Source: Sphingomonas aurantiaca
Lineage (GTDB): Bacteria > Pseudomonadota > Alphaproteobacteria > Sphingomonadales > Sphingomonadaceae
Reading direction: 5' to 3'
Assembly (NCBI RefSeq): GCF_003050705.1
Contig: NZ_QAOG01000002.1
Span: 310,001-374,000 of the forward strand
DNA length: 64,000 nt
Position 1 is the first letter of the stretch, and each line of letters starts with the position of its first letter. Below, in pieces: positions 7,730-17,400 of the stretch. Both the position numbers and the translations under genes were made by a program. The notes under the pieces are model-generated. The model had not been told where the DNA came from and searched no databases. It saw only the letters and a program-made list of their open reading frames with translations.

Positions 7730-8242
7730 CTGCATCCAAAGCCACCCAAAAAGCTCGCGGGCGAGGCGGGGGTTCTTGCGCGGTATTTGGGGTAACGAGA
7801 CGAGGGAGTCACGAGGCGCGCTACGAAGGGTCGGCCGGGGTGACGGGATCGATCCGACACGCGGGGCCGGGGTGCCGGTGCGGCTGGGGTGCCGGGGCCT
7901 TGCCCAAACGCCCCTAGGCTGCCACTCCCCACAGGCTCAACCCGGCACCGCCGGAAGTGCACCAAACTGCACCCACGCCGCGCCGGTTCTAAACGTTGCG
8001 CGGCCTAGGACCTGAGCCAGCTTCCGACCGGTCTGGGATTGCACCTTTTGCGACGTAGAAAGTACGCGGGCGAGGCGGGGGGATAAGCATGTTAAATGGG
8101 GTTGCGAGTGCATCGGTTCGCATCACCGCAGGATGAATAATGGCGGCGTGCGGGCAAGTGTTTATGCCGCCGCCCATCAGATATCCCGGACTGCATCAAA
8201 AGGCACACGGGAAGCTAACGGGCGAGGCGGGGGGCTTGCGCC
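7730..8242 (+). repeat. Three degenerate ~50-bp direct repeats
   Basis: Units at 7730-7780, 8040-8086 and 8192-8242. Each starts TGCAYC, has an A-rich run, and ends in CGGGCGAGGCGGGGG followed in two copies by CTTGCGC-like sequence. Spacing is irregular (about 310 and 152 bp). No reading frame spans them; between units 1 and 2 is a G-rich run. Function unknown; could be recombination sites or a decayed mobile repeat. Confidence 0.55.
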
Positions 8243-8895
8243 CTATTAGAGTGTGCAACTTGGAACCAGCGAAATTGGTGGAAAGCAGCCTGTCCGCTAT
8301 CGGGCGGTGATCGCAAAAAGCAGCCGTTCGTTTATCAACTTGTCGAGAGCATGCGGCAGCTCAGTCATTCCAAAGCTTGCGTAAGGTGTGCTGTCAAATC
8401 CGCATGAAATTCGTCTTGACTTGGGCCCACACGAACCCGGCAAAGAGGACCCCATTAGCCTTTTCCGAGAGTAACTTAAGCGCGCGAGACAGCGCGCTAA
8501 AGTGCTGATCATCTTCCGATGACAAAATCAATGTTCCTGATCTGATCCGATTTGGGGAGCAAATAGCCATTACGAGGGGAGAAACTGCAGGGGCGTTTCT
8601 AGCAGGAATCTAGAGGCTTTCTCGCGCTCTATCTGTTCGCTGGACGTTCCGGAGAATCTGGAGCGGCGAGACGCCGGCAAGAGAGTGAATGGTACGCGTT
8701 CTGCACAGTGCCGATTGGCAGCTCGGCAGGGCGCGTCGCACGGCCAACGCCATGATCCTGACCGAACCAGGGAGGCGACCAGCTGCTACGAGAACAGCTC
8801 ACGCACCGGCACAACCGCGACGATCCGACTGCCGATTTGATACGGTGGCGACGTAGGGCTCACTGCTTCGCACCGGTTTCGCGCACGGTTCAACC
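8243..8895. other. Gene-free stretch containing the left inner-island repeat
   Basis: No reading frame with protein-like composition was found on either strand. The only recognisable feature is the 19-bp repeat at 8374-8392. Confidence 0.5.
8374..8392 (+). repeat. Left end repeat of the nested element
   Basis: AGCTTGCGTAAGGTGTGCT occurs here and exactly at 30448-30466, just upstream of the tandem recombinase genes. An exact 19-bp match 22 kb apart beside integrases indicates attL/attR. Confidence 0.65.
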
Positions 8896-9317
8896 AGGGA
8901 TTTTGGATCGCGGGGCGAGGCCACCAACCAGACGCCACCCGACCGCGCCGAACGTTCCGATCTCAAATATCTCTCGCTGGCGGGATTGGCACGGCGTCCT
9001 CGAGATCGGCAGCCCTACTTGGTATGCTCGAACGCCCAAGACCGATGCCTCAGCGCGACGTTCCCGGGCATGCCTTGCTCGTCGATTTTGGGAATGGGGA
9101 GGGGCCCTAGGTTACCCCAGTCCGAACCGGCCGCTACCGTTGGCAAATCCGCGAATGGCAGGTCAATGACGCAGCCAGCTTCGAGGCGGAGCTGGAGCGC
9201 TTAGTGAGCAAGGTCGATCCCGCCGCAACGCTGCTCCAGCTCTCACTGATGCGGATCACCAGCATGACAGATCGCGTCGCCATCCTCGGCGGGACCGAAC
9301 ATCAGATCCGAACTTGA
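8896..9317 (+). pseudogene. Metallophosphoesterase (DNA-repair exonuclease-like) C-terminal relic
   Basis: Pieces of one protein appear in successive frames: LKYLSLAG, then DWHGVLEIGSPTWYARTPKT, then GHALLVDFGNGEGP, and finally RTGRYRWQIREWQVNDAASF with LVSKVDPAATLLQLSL, ending at a stop near 9317. This resembles the tail of SbcD-like calcineurin phosphoesterases. At least two frameshifts and loss of the N-terminal catalytic part make it a pseudogene. Confidence 0.5.
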
Positions 9318-9318
9318 A

Positions 9319-9341
9319 AGTTTGCAAGGATGTGCTGTCAA
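9319..9341 (+). repeat. Degenerate third copy of the inner-island end repeat
   Basis: TTTGCAAGGATGTGCTGTCAA resembles TTGCGTAAGGTGTGCTGTCAA at 8377, sharing TGTGCTGTCAA exactly. It may mark an older integration event between the two left-end relics. Confidence 0.35.
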
Positions 9342-9415
9342 CAACCAAGTATCCCATCGCAAAATGCCATGAGCCACACTCGACCGATTCCGCCGCGGTT
9401 ACAACATTCTAAAGG

Positions 9416-9443
9416 GTCGATCCGCGCTTACGCGTGGATCGAC
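9416..9443. other. Strong hairpin
   Basis: GTCGATCCGCGC and GCGTGGATCGAC form a 12-bp stem with one G-T pair around the tetraloop TTAC. No T-run follows on either strand. It lies ~105 bp past the 3' end of the truncated integrase; it may be a terminator or a recombination-site structure. Confidence 0.5.
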
Positions 9444-9548
9444 TAGCACATGCACCAAGCACAAGTTCTGCTTTTGATCCGGATTAGGGATCAAATAGCC
9501 CTCGTCGGATGGACGACGTCGAGAATATTTTTCTCTTATAATAAGCCG

Positions 9549-10008
9549 TTAGGCTGCCCAGACCCGGTTAAGTATTTCAGCAGCCAGCGCGGCTTTATCC
9601 TGAGGGAGAAACCGACCGTAATGCTCCGCGACCATTTCAGGCGTATCCTGAATCGCATAGCTCGCTTGCTCGTATGAACCAGTCTTCTTGAGTATGTGGG
9701 TCGCCAAGATATCGCGCACGTTATGAGGCCCATGTGGGAGTAGCCCACGAATGGCACCCAGGCCGGTATATGGATTATATATCCCATAACGCTGAATGAT
9801 CAGACGCCACGCCTCGTAAAATGTATTCTGATTGTAAGCTGCGTCAGTACTCGTCCGCTTCACCGTTTTTACAAAGAACGTACCGGGATCTTTTGCTCCA
9901 CCCAGCAACAGGGGTCGGTCATTTTTGACGTATCTATCAATGTGTACATACAATCCGTCCAAGTCTGGCAATACCAAGCGAAATGGTTTCTTGCCAAAGA
10001 ACGATGAG
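9549..10008 (-). pseudogene. Truncated tyrosine integrase, C-terminal part only
   Basis: The frame FFGKKPFRLVLPDLDGLYVH ... HGPHNVRDILATHILK ... PEMVAEHYGRFLPQDKAALA keeps the His-x-x-Arg box and a probable catalytic Tyr of a phage-type integrase, but everything upstream has been replaced by an IS5-family element at 10012. Sequence beyond the IS has an in-frame stop and does not clearly continue the gene. Non-functional relic. Confidence 0.7.
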
Positions 10009-10821
10009 TTAGGCGACGTGGACAAAGGGCAGCCACAGCGTAACTGATGCGAGCGCGACGAAGCCGAGATATGACTCTGCTGTCTTGTCATAACGCGTTG
10101 CGACACGGCGCCAGTTCTTGAGCTTGCTGAACAAGCGCTCGACGAGATTGCGCCAACGGTATTTCTCGCGATCATGCGGGATCTATGCGGCGGTTACTTT
10201 TGGTTGGAATGACCGCCTCGACATCCGCCTTGGCGAGTTCCTGGCGGATGGCATCGGCGTCATAGCCCTTATCGGCAAGCAGGGCCTCGATCCGGTCAGC
10301 CAGCATCCCGAACAAGGGCCCGAAGCCCTTCACGTCGTGGGCCTGGCCCGGCGTCAGGACGAAACATAGCGGTCGCCCCTGACCATCACAGCGGGCGTGC
10401 AGCTTGGTTGTGAAGCCGCCTCGCGAACGGCCGAGCCCTTCGAATTCTTGATCCCTTTTTTTAGCCCGACGGCGCAGTGGTGCGCCCGGACTACGGTGCT
10501 GTCGATCATGTCGGCGCTGACATCCCGCTCGACGACAGCGGCCAGGGTCTCCAGCATGGCTTCGAACACGCCCGTCACGACCCAGCGACGATACCGCCGG
10601 AACACACTGTTCCACTTGCCATATTCATCCGGCAAGTGCCGCCATTGCGCGCCTGTCCGCGCCATCCACACCATGCCTTCGAAATAGGGCCGGTTGTCTC
10701 CCGCGGGTCGGCAGCCACGTCCTCGCTCCGACGGCAGCAGGGGCCCGATCAGAGCCCACTCATCATCCGAAACCCCAATCCGCTCGCCCAACGCCGCCTC
10801 CAAAAGACAGCCTTGAATCAA
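10009..10821 (-). pseudogene. IS5-family transposase, two overlapping frames, extra frameshift
   Basis: Frame A (start near 10821) begins with the DUF4096-like domain (SDDEWALIGPLLPSERGRG, RTGAQWRHLPDEYGKWNSVF) and reaches the first acidic motif, DMIDSTVVRAH. Frame B continues with SRGGFTTKLHARCDGQGRPL, ADKGYDADAIR and, after another shift, HDREKYRWRNLVERLFSKLK to a stop at 10009. The A7 tract (10456-10462 on the complementary strand) is a plausible programmed slippage site joining A and B, as known for this group. The second shift near 10180, just before HDREKYRW, truncates frame B, so this copy is probably dead. Confidence 0.8.
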
Positions 10822-10857
10822 CCGATCAGACGCGCGTCAACCTTTGTCCACGTGGCC
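10012..10857 (-). mobile_element. IS5-family insertion sequence, ~846 bp
   Basis: Inverted ends GGCGACGTGGACAAAGG (left) and GGCCACGTGGACAAAGG (right, read inward) differ at one base and are flanked by TA on both sides, consistent with the small target duplications of this family. It interrupts an older integrase gene. Confidence 0.85.
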
Positions 10858-11135
10858 TAGATTGGCGTGGTTTTGCCTTTCAACCGTCCACATCGTCTCC
10901 CGGCAAATGTCGACACGGTGCGCGGATGGAGGCCTCCTAGGTTGCAGATTACCCAAGAAAAGACATATTAACGTGTCGAGGGGGAATAGCGTCAGAAAGT
11001 GATCGTAGTGCCGAATCGCTACGCGACTTCCCCAAAGCTCGGCCTACTTCGCACGCTTGGCCCCGGGTATTTCCCGGAGAGACCATCGTTCTGAGTTCCT
11101 TTAAGGCGGCCTTTGGACCCAGGGAGTAAGCGTGA
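10858..11135. other. Gene-free stretch between IS and defence cluster
   Basis: No supported gene. It may hold the promoter of the following cluster but no clear -35/-10 pair was recognised. Confidence 0.4.
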
Positions 11136-11505
11136 ATGCGTGCCGGAACGGTAATGTCTGGGCGTCAAACATTATTCCGTAGTCGGATCCCCCGCGTCGG
11201 ATCGGTTGCCAAAAACACGCTTGAGCTAAACTGGAAAGCAGAGTTATTTCAGCTGGAATGGCTTGCGGACGAAGCGATCAAGCCGATCTGTCGATCGAAA
11301 CCGTCACCGGCCCAAGCGATGCATCGCAGTTTTTTAGGTCGATTAGCTTTGGCGGGAGATGGGACGGCCTGCCCCCGGTCGAGGAGCACAGCTTGCCTCA
11401 GTCACACTAGAAATGGACCATTCCCCGAAAACGGGCTGGTTTATGGCGGACGGGCTGGACATCGTTAACCGCCTGTTCGAAGAATGTGGGCAGACGGGGA
11501 AGTAA
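11136..11505 (+). pseudogene. Coding-looking fragments just upstream of the defence operon
   Basis: Three short pieces in different frames look protein-like in sequence: KNTLELNWKAELFQLEWLAD (from ~11211), QADLSIETVTGPSDASQFFR and FGGRWDGLPPVEEHSLPQSH (11258-11410), then MDHSPKTGWFMADGLDIVNR (11413-11505, stop overlapping the next start as TAATG). They could be the eroded 3' end of one gene, or the last two could be real mini-genes coupled to the operon. No family recognised. Confidence 0.3.
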
Positions 11506-14486
11506 TGTACGCCGATGTAAACACTGCTCTGGCCAAGGCCCTCCTTTCGGGTCGCTATGACGCTAGATCTCTATATTTAGTTTTGGATAACAGGGCTCGG
11601 ACTACAGTCGCACGGTCGCTTGATTGTGACGTCGACGACGTCGACGAGGTTTGTTGCGCCGCTGTTAGCAAGAGGCTACGTAAGTCTGGAGATCCTTACG
11701 CCGGTTTCCACGACGACATGCTTTTGTGGCGAGCTTGTGGTCGTAAAACGCTCCCGCCGTTCACTGGGCTACTGTACCTGTTATCGCACGCGGCCGAGTT
11801 AATGGTGTCCGACTCTGACTTCCGTGCGAGCAACTATTATCAGCGCCTCGCTTCCCTGACGGGATGTGATATCGAGCGCCTTCGATCGAACGGGAAAAGC
11901 ACAGAGATTTTTTGGACGGTCTTTAATAAGTGGCTCGTTGACAATGATTTTCGCTTTGGGCGCCCGACTGCGCGCGCGGTCAACACTAACAAATACGTTG
12001 GCATCGCGATGTCGCAAGCGATCGTGCGAGAAGCCGACCGCCTGCGCTTCCACGACATGTTTGACAAGTATGGATTCACGGGCACTGACACGATTACCGA
12101 AGAGGAGATCGCGCAATACATCGCGAGCTGGATTACGACTTCAAAGCCAACGCAGCAGTTAAAAGCCGCTTGGGCAAAGCCCGAGTTGAGAAGTCGGATC
12201 TGCGAGATCGCGGTTGAGGAGGTGAGGGACTGGTCGGACAAGGATAGCGAATCCCGTAGCAATCTCGATCAGCGCCTATCGTTGGCTGCCAGCTTCCGAA
12301 AGGACCTGTTCTCGCGCGCCGTGACGCTATGGGTGGGTCGAGAGGCGGAGATCGATCTGGCGGGGTTGGTCGTAAAGCAGGGGGCAGGGAAACCGGTCCA
12401 GCTCTCGAACTCAAACTTCGGAAATTTTGCTACGGTCGAACCAAAGTCATCGATCGACCTAGTTTTGGCGTTAACGCGGGGCTTGGTCATCGAGGACCCC
12501 TCGGGAGGCAGCCTACGCTGGAACCCTCGGACGGTGGTGCCGTTAAGCCGATCAGCAAAGGGGAATTATTGGACCGAGGTAAACCGGGTCACCGTCGGGG
12601 TAGAGCACCTTGTGCTCGTTCGCGCCGACAGGCCCATAAAGCAGGCCGTCGACCAACTGCTCGGCGAGGCAGCGCTGCCGGGGTACAGAATCCACTCCCG
12701 TGACACCATCGCGGGATTGCCGGCAGGTTGGTTGCTCTACGAGAGCGTACAGGTGCTTCGCGCTGTACAAGGCGCGCTTGGGTTCGAGCTCGCTCTTGTC
12801 CCTGTTGCCGAGAGTAGCGGCCTCGTTCTTTCGGGCGGCTTAAAACTATCACGTGGAATTTGGCACGCTTGGTCCCCACCGATCGCGCATTGTGACGCTG
12901 ATGAGAATGAAGCCAACATTTCTGTTTGGGACGGCACATCTAGTGACGGTGTACCGCTTTGCTCATCAGGACCGCTCGACGACCAATCTACGTTGGAACT
13001 GGCGAACATGTGTGTCCCGACCGACGGCGCGCTTTACGTCGAGGCCCGGGCAGGGCAAACCCTCGTTGGTTCTGCAAACCTCCTATTGCGATCTGCAGCG
13101 AGACCGCGACCATTAGATCGGCAGGAACGCGGTGAGCTCGCGTACAACAGCATCGCCGACGCAGTAGAGCTTGGCGACGAAGGTGGTATAGTTCGCGGTG
13201 CAATCTGCGCCGAGACAGGCGTGTACCCCGGAGACGTATCCTGGTTGAAGGAATTCACCGAGCTCGGGGTGATTCAGCTTCCGGACAACGAGCCTCTTCA
13301 ACTCCAAGTCGAGTACATTGAGGCGAATGAAACTGCGCCATCGATCGCGGACATGTCCCGAGACGAGCTAAAAGCGCTTCCATGTACAATCAGAGGATCC
13401 CATCGCTGGCAATACGAGTACCTGCCACCGGGGACCCCAAAATACGCTCCCGTGAGCGCGGCATGCCTTGGTTGCGGTATATCTCGACTAGAAACTCGGC
13501 GACCCGTGGCCGGCCACTCAGGAAACGCGTTGTCCGCCTTATCGCACAGGGCGCGACCCACCACTTCGACGAAGGAGCAAGGCGGTGCCCTCCCGTTCGA
13601 CTTGTGGATGGATGCCTTATGCTTCCTTGGTCACGGGACGGCCGCATCGACCGAGACAATCGTCTCGCAATCAGAAGTGGACGAGTGGCGCGCGGCTGCC
13701 ATGTTGCGCGACCTTAACTGGCTCGGTCACATAGACGTTGCAGTAAGCTCGAACCACAGGCCTAAACGCTGGAGCGTTGCTCCGCCTGCGCTCGTGTTCA
13801 ACGGCAACGATACGGCGTTTCTCGCGGGCTTTCGTAATCTCGAGCTCCTTAAGCAGCTAGCGGAGGTGGCAATCGATATCGAGGCCGTTTTCGAGAAGAT
13901 TGTCCTCCCGGGGCAACCGGAGCTGGTGCGCGTTTCGGACTTTCCTTACGAGTTGGCGGCCCAAGTTCTTGGTCACATCCGGGATCCCCACGGTAGGACG
14001 CTCGAGATATCTGCAGCAGTACCTGACCGGATTTTATCGGCCTGCTCTAGTTTTGCCGACCTAAGCTCCACTTTCGCCGTTATTACCCCCGGCAAGCCGG
14101 AACAGTTGCAGCGGTTCGATCCTGTGAAAGCGAAGTGGAGAAGTGTCGAAACGCTTCAAGAGCCGGGCGGTTATCGTTTTGCGCATGCTGGCACAACGTA
14201 CTGCGTCGTGGACGGATCAGGAAATTCGTACTCCGGTCCTCACGAGCTGGTTAAGCTCGCTGCGGCAAGGTCATTGGGCGTACGTCTGCACGCGTATGAC
14301 CCCATTGAGAGGGTATTCGTTTCCCGTCTTGGTTGCGAACCAGTTGGCTTGCTCGGGCGAGCATTGGTCTTGTCTTCGGGACGCCTCCCCACAATTGCCG
14401 ATGGCCTCTCCCGCTTCCACGAAGTCACGCCCGAAGTGGCTGCCGCTGTTCTTGAAATTATGTACCTCGGAGACGTTACACCGTGA
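11505..14486 (+). CDS. Large uncharacterised defence protein (DruH position)
   Basis: 993 aa from ATG 11505, which has a GGGGAAG ribosome site; an ATG at 11484 is possible but has none. No catalytic domain is recognised. The N-terminal third is helical (TGLLYLLSHAAELMVSDSDF; YVGIAMSQAIVREADRLRFH), the middle resembles a beta-rich regulatory segment, and CTIRGSHRWQYEYLPP followed by ACLGCGISRLE suggests a small zinc site near residue 650. It overlaps the giant DUF1998 helicase by 4 bp (GTGA), so both are translationally coupled. In type III Druantia a large protein of unknown function (DruH) sits next to DruE; this gene occupies that place, but I cannot confirm homology by eye. Confidence 0.72.
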   Translation: MYADVNTALAKALLSGRYDARSLYLVLDNRARTTVARSLDCDVDDVDEVCCAAVSKRLRKSGDPYAGFHDDMLLWRACGRKTLPPFTGLLYLLSHAAELMVSDSDFRASNYYQRLASLTGCDIERLRSNGKSTEIFWTVFNKWLVDNDFRFGRPTARAVNTNKYVGIAMSQAIVREADRLRFHDMFDKYGFTGTDTITEEEIAQYIASWITTSKPTQQLKAAWAKPELRSRICEIAVEEVRDWSDKDSESRSNLDQRLSLAASFRKDLFSRAVTLWVGREAEIDLAGLVVKQGAGKPVQLSNSNFGNFATVEPKSSIDLVLALTRGLVIEDPSGGSLRWNPRTVVPLSRSAKGNYWTEVNRVTVGVEHLVLVRADRPIKQAVDQLLGEAALPGYRIHSRDTIAGLPAGWLLYESVQVLRAVQGALGFELALVPVAESSGLVLSGGLKLSRGIWHAWSPPIAHCDADENEANISVWDGTSSDGVPLCSSGPLDDQSTLELANMCVPTDGALYVEARAGQTLVGSANLLLRSAARPRPLDRQERGELAYNSIADAVELGDEGGIVRGAICAETGVYPGDVSWLKEFTELGVIQLPDNEPLQLQVEYIEANETAPSIADMSRDELKALPCTIRGSHRWQYEYLPPGTPKYAPVSAACLGCGISRLETRRPVAGHSGNALSALSHRARPTTSTKEQGGALPFDLWMDALCFLGHGTAASTETIVSQSEVDEWRAAAMLRDLNWLGHIDVAVSSNHRPKRWSVAPPALVFNGNDTAFLAGFRNLELLKQLAEVAIDIEAVFEKIVLPGQPELVRVSDFPYELAAQVLGHIRDPHGRTLEISAAVPDRILSACSSFADLSSTFAVITPGKPEQLQRFDPVKAKWRSVETLQEPGGYRFAHAGTTYCVVDGSGNSYSGPHELVKLAAARSLGVRLHAYDPIERVFVSRLGCEPVGLLGRALVLSSGRLPTIADGLSRFHEVTPEVAAAVLEIMYLGDVTP

Positions 14487-17400
14487 AAATTGCTAATCCG
14501 CGTACCGTGAATGACTACGTCGTCGAGGCTTACCGGCGCTATTATGATACCGCGTTCTGGATGCGTGATCCCGGCATCATGGCGGAGAGAAGGCGTTTGT
14601 TAAACGAGCCGGGGGTCATGGCACAGGATCCCCTTCTTGAAGCCGTTCCAGTCTACCCGTCCGTCGAGCCAGCAGTCGACGTTGCACTGCGTGCAGGCTT
14701 ACCTGCCAACGCTGCCGCTCAGCTGGGCACGATCATCTTCGGGCGTAACGATATCAACCTACGCGAGCATCAGGCTCAAGCGTTGGAATACGCATTGAAG
14801 GGAGACAGCGAAGGTCGTTCAAACGTTGTTGTCACGTCGGGAACGGGCTCAGGGAAAACTGAGAGTTTTCTTTTACCGCTTATCGGTCAAATACTCGCAG
14901 AGCGCATCGGCCGCTCGAGGGGGGAACCCGTTACAAGGTGGTGGGAAAAAGCGTTGGAGAAGACCGATAAGCGATGGTCTCACTTGCGATCAGATTCCAG
15001 ATCGCCGGTAACCCCGGCTGTTCGAGCGATGATCCTTTACCCGACCAACGCGCTGGTGGAAGATCAGGTGGCCCGATTGCGATTGGCCGCGATGCGGGCT
15101 GTTGATGGGCGCGGCGTACCATTATTTTATTTCGGTCGCTACACCGGCGCGACGCTTGGCGGCACTCGGCTGCCCCCGCCCGTACTCAAGTCGGCTGACC
15201 GCGATCGCGTCAATAAGGTTGGCCAGCAAGTCCGGGACCTGGCCCGCGAAGCGCAAAAGCTGCGTTCCGCACTCGAGGCGGCCGGGGAACCAGACAGCGA
15301 CGTACTGGAAGCCGTGGCGCAGTTCTCCGATCCTACTTGCGGAGAAATGCTTACCCGCTGGGACATGATCGCCAGTGCGCCCGACATCCTGATCACGAAT
15401 ACCAGCATGTTGAACATCATGTTGATGCGTCAGCTCGAAGCCCCCATTTTTGAACAAACGAGGGACTGGTTGCGCCGAGAAGACGACGCCGTTTTTACGC
15501 TCGTGGTCGACGAGTTGCATTCCTACCGGGGCACGCAGGGCACCGAGGTAGCGCTAGTCGTTCGGAACCTGCTTGACCGTCTTGGGTTGGACGCTAGCTC
15601 CCCTAAGCTTCGGTGCATTGGTACGAGCGCTTCGCTTGAGGGAGAGGCAGGCAAAGAATATCTTCAACAGTTTTTCGGCGTCGACCGCGCAAAATTCGTA
15701 GTCTTGCCGGGGAAACCGCTTCAGTTCGATGCGCCGCTGCCAGTGGATACCGCGCCCTTCATGGAGAGAGCAGAGGCCTTGCTCGGTAGCAACATCGATG
15801 ACCGACAAAAAGCGGTTGCCGATATCTGTACCTCGATTTCGCCACGCGAAGCCTTGGCCGCGGCCTGCCGAGTGGCCGGTAAGGGCAGCGACGGGGTCGT
15901 TCGGCCCGTGGCAATGCACCGGTTGGCAGCTACGCTTCTCGGTGAGAACGCGCCGGAGGGGGCTCTCGACGTGTTCCTTGCCGCATGTAAGGCCGAACCC
16001 AACGGTAGCTTTGAAGCGCCGAAGCCGACATTCCGGTCGCACGCATTTATGCGCCAGGTCCAAGGTATTTGGGCCTGTTCCAATCCTTGTTGTACAGAGG
16101 TGCCCACCGAGGAGACATCACCCAGTCGCAAGATCGGTCGCCTTTTCAAAACACCGGCAATGAAATGCCAGTGCGGTGGCCAAGTGCTTGAGCTCTTATA
16201 TTGTTACGACTGCGGCGAGGCATTCCTTGGCGGTTTCGTGGTGCCACCGCCACCCGGACATGACTGGGACAGCGATGGCGTGGCTTTCCTCGAACCAACC
16301 CGGCCCGGCTCGACGGCTGTTCCCCCGGGCATGGTCTTCGAGCGCTCTAATAGGGAGTTTCGCTGGTACTGGCCGGGCGGTCAGTTGCAGCAGGGGAATA
16401 CTAAGTGGACCCATCAGGGCGCAGGTGAAGACAATAAGACGTACACGTTTTCGTTCGCTGCAGGGCATCTTGATCCCCGCGTCGGACTTATCAGGCCCGC
16501 GTCGGGCGAGGAAGACCAAACAGGCGTAATCTACGTCGCCCCGAGAGACTCCGGGGTTGCGGGTTTGCCCGAATGTTGCCCACGGTGCAGCAGTGACAAG
16601 AAGTATTTTAACGGACAAGCACTCGAGCGTTTTTACTCTGGATCCGTTGAGACGCCAATTCGCGGCTTGCGGACCGGTTTGAACGCTACGACGCAGCTAG
16701 TCGCGGACAGGTCGGCGGTCGCCATCAGCGACGACGGCAAGCCCGAGAAGATGATCGCGTTTACTGACAGCCGAGACGACGCTGCCGACTTAGCCGCAGG
16801 TCTCGAACTGTATCATTTTCGCGATTTAGCGAGACAAATGGTTCAGTCAGAAATTCAAGTGGGCGACCTGCCCAGCGGCGAGCAGCTCGTCGAGCTGGCA
16901 AGGGCGGTGGGCGCGGGCCTTAACGCTGAACAGGCACGCCAACGTGACGCTGCCGAGGCAGCTTGCCCCGGTGTATGGCAGGCTGCACGGTTAACCATGG
17001 CCGACATGGCAGAGGACAGGGAAATTGCGTTGCTTTCTCGCCTCGATACGCTCGCTTCGGCGCCTGGGAAAAGCTTGTCGCTGGTTGTCACCAGCATCCG
17101 TGACCGGATGGCGCGGAGCGGCATCAATCCTGCCGGTACCGCCCAGAGCGTCGATTTCTACAATGGAGCGAAGTGGTGGCGCTATTTCGATCGACCGGCA
17201 GGCGCGTCGTGGGACGAGCTATCGGTCGATGCAAAAAAGCCCGGGCTCGACTATTATACGCAGCATTGTGGCGCCCACGTCGCAACGTCCCTTTTTGATA
17301 GGGCTGGCCGGGACCTTGAATCGATGGGCCTTGGGTACATCGGCGTATCGGGCGACCATTCCAGTGCCCTTGGCATGCCTCGCTCACACGCGGACGGCAT

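Noticed and set aside
7110..8242. CRISPR array
   Set aside because: The repeats are few, irregularly spaced and diverged, with no cas genes; no array was seen anywhere in the window.
8297..8512. 71-codon minus-strand frame at the left end of the nested element
   Set aside because: It spans the 19-bp repeat and has no recognisable family or ribosome site.
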